DNA of 64,000 bases, taken from NCBI GenBank assembly GCA_016200545.1, contig JACQEO010000016.1, positions 62,001-126,000 of the forward strand, in the 5' to 3' direction. The translations under genes and the position numbers were made by a program. Below the pieces are notes generated by a model, which saw only the letters and a program-made list of their open reading frames with translations, did no database searches and was not told the DNA's origin. Shown here piece after piece: positions 63,911-64,000 of this stretch. The stretch is from Deltaproteobacteria bacterium (lineage in GTDB: Bacteria > Desulfobacterota > Binatia > UTPRO1). Position 1 is the stretch's first letter; every line of letters begins with the position of its first letter.

Positions 63911-63933
63911 AATTGATGTCCGGGACATCAATT
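63911..63933. repeat. 23-bp perfect palindrome
   Basis: AATTGATGTCC and GGACATCAATT are perfect 11-base arms around a single G. It lies about 70 bases after the tRNA-like site. It could be a recombination or regulatory binding site, or the end of an unseen mobile element. The sequence alone does not decide. Confidence 0.55.
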
Positions 63934-64000
63934 CGAATGCGCGGGGTATGGACGGCGCGTTGCGATTGCTCACGCGCTTTTCGACGACACGAATCGGGGA

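Larger units (their letters stand above)
63388..64000 (+). pseudogene. C-terminal fragment of a tyrosine site-specific integrase
   Basis: An open frame starting at an ATG at 63388 and running off the right edge contains SEHWYDCLRALGLRVRGLYC, then NDTYVSLALQTVRDPWWVEK and TGVTLATLKAHYAKWMP, the C-terminal catalytic block of tyrosine integrases (the Tyr is in the final HYAKWM). The N-terminal DNA-binding and first catalytic regions are missing, so this is a 3' remnant. Past about 63800 the frame reads through a tRNA-like sequence (CEEGDLNL) with no stop before the edge. Confidence 0.75.

Overview
The window is very GC-rich and densely coded, on both strands. It has an outer-membrane porin, many secreted proteins and lipoproteins, TetR-linked acyl-CoA dehydrogenase and thiolase genes, an amidohydrolase of the Asp-x-His type, and a threonine/proline-repeat protein ending in a Myxococcus-type cysteine-rich (DUF4215) repeat. 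Together these suggest a Gram-negative chromosome of a deltaproteobacterial-like lineage, for example Myxococcota or Candidatus Binatota. The taxon is an inference. No rRNA, complete tRNA, CRISPR array or complete insertion sequence was seen.

Layout. 1-6593 (minus): a tightly overlapping nine-gene type II fatty-acid-synthase-like operon (malonyl transferase, enoyl reductase, KAS III, FabA, FabG, FabZ, KAS I/II, ACP, acyltransferase) facing a divergent TetR gene. 7402-12241: patatin lipase, CBS protein, ClC channel, a BolA/glutaredoxin pair, and a truncated transglutaminase next to a MarR-GNAT fusion. 13895-22056: YfhO-like membrane protein, overlapping cystathionine-synthase-type and threonine synthase genes, a thioesterase and two GT-C glycosyltransferases. 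22213-29096: an Hsp20 remnant, a TetR-acyl-CoA dehydrogenase-thiolase set behind a strong palindromic operator, a Na+/H+ antiporter-like protein, Aat and a metallo-beta-lactamase-fold protein. 29167-39665: SDR, small coil protein, TPT-repeat protein, DedA, vanadium-haloperoxidase-like lipoprotein, BNR propeller lipoprotein, a VOC remnant, a flavin amine oxidase and GrpB.

Two accessory clusters stand out. 39805-46134 (minus) is a six-gene overlapping operon (glycosyltransferase, nucleotidyltransferase, PIG-L deacetylase, GT4, ferritin-like protein, amidohydrolase) divergent from a HemN-like radical SAM gene at 46344-47699. 50677-62498 (plus) is an operon of PIG-L deacetylase, a fused HpnI-like/dolichyl-phosphate-mannose-synthase-like glycosyltransferase, a 48-residue small ORF, asparagine synthase, two GT-C glycosyltransferases, class III aminotransferase, HAD phosphatase and alpha/beta hydrolase. 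It reads like a system that builds and decorates an amino-sugar lipid, possibly hopanoid-linked; the product is unknown. Between them lie a porin and a PstS-like protein, followed by about 775 bases with no convincing intact gene.

The right edge holds the C-terminal part of a tyrosine integrase running into a tRNA-3'-end-like sequence and a 23-base perfect palindrome. This is probably the scar or edge of an integrated element.
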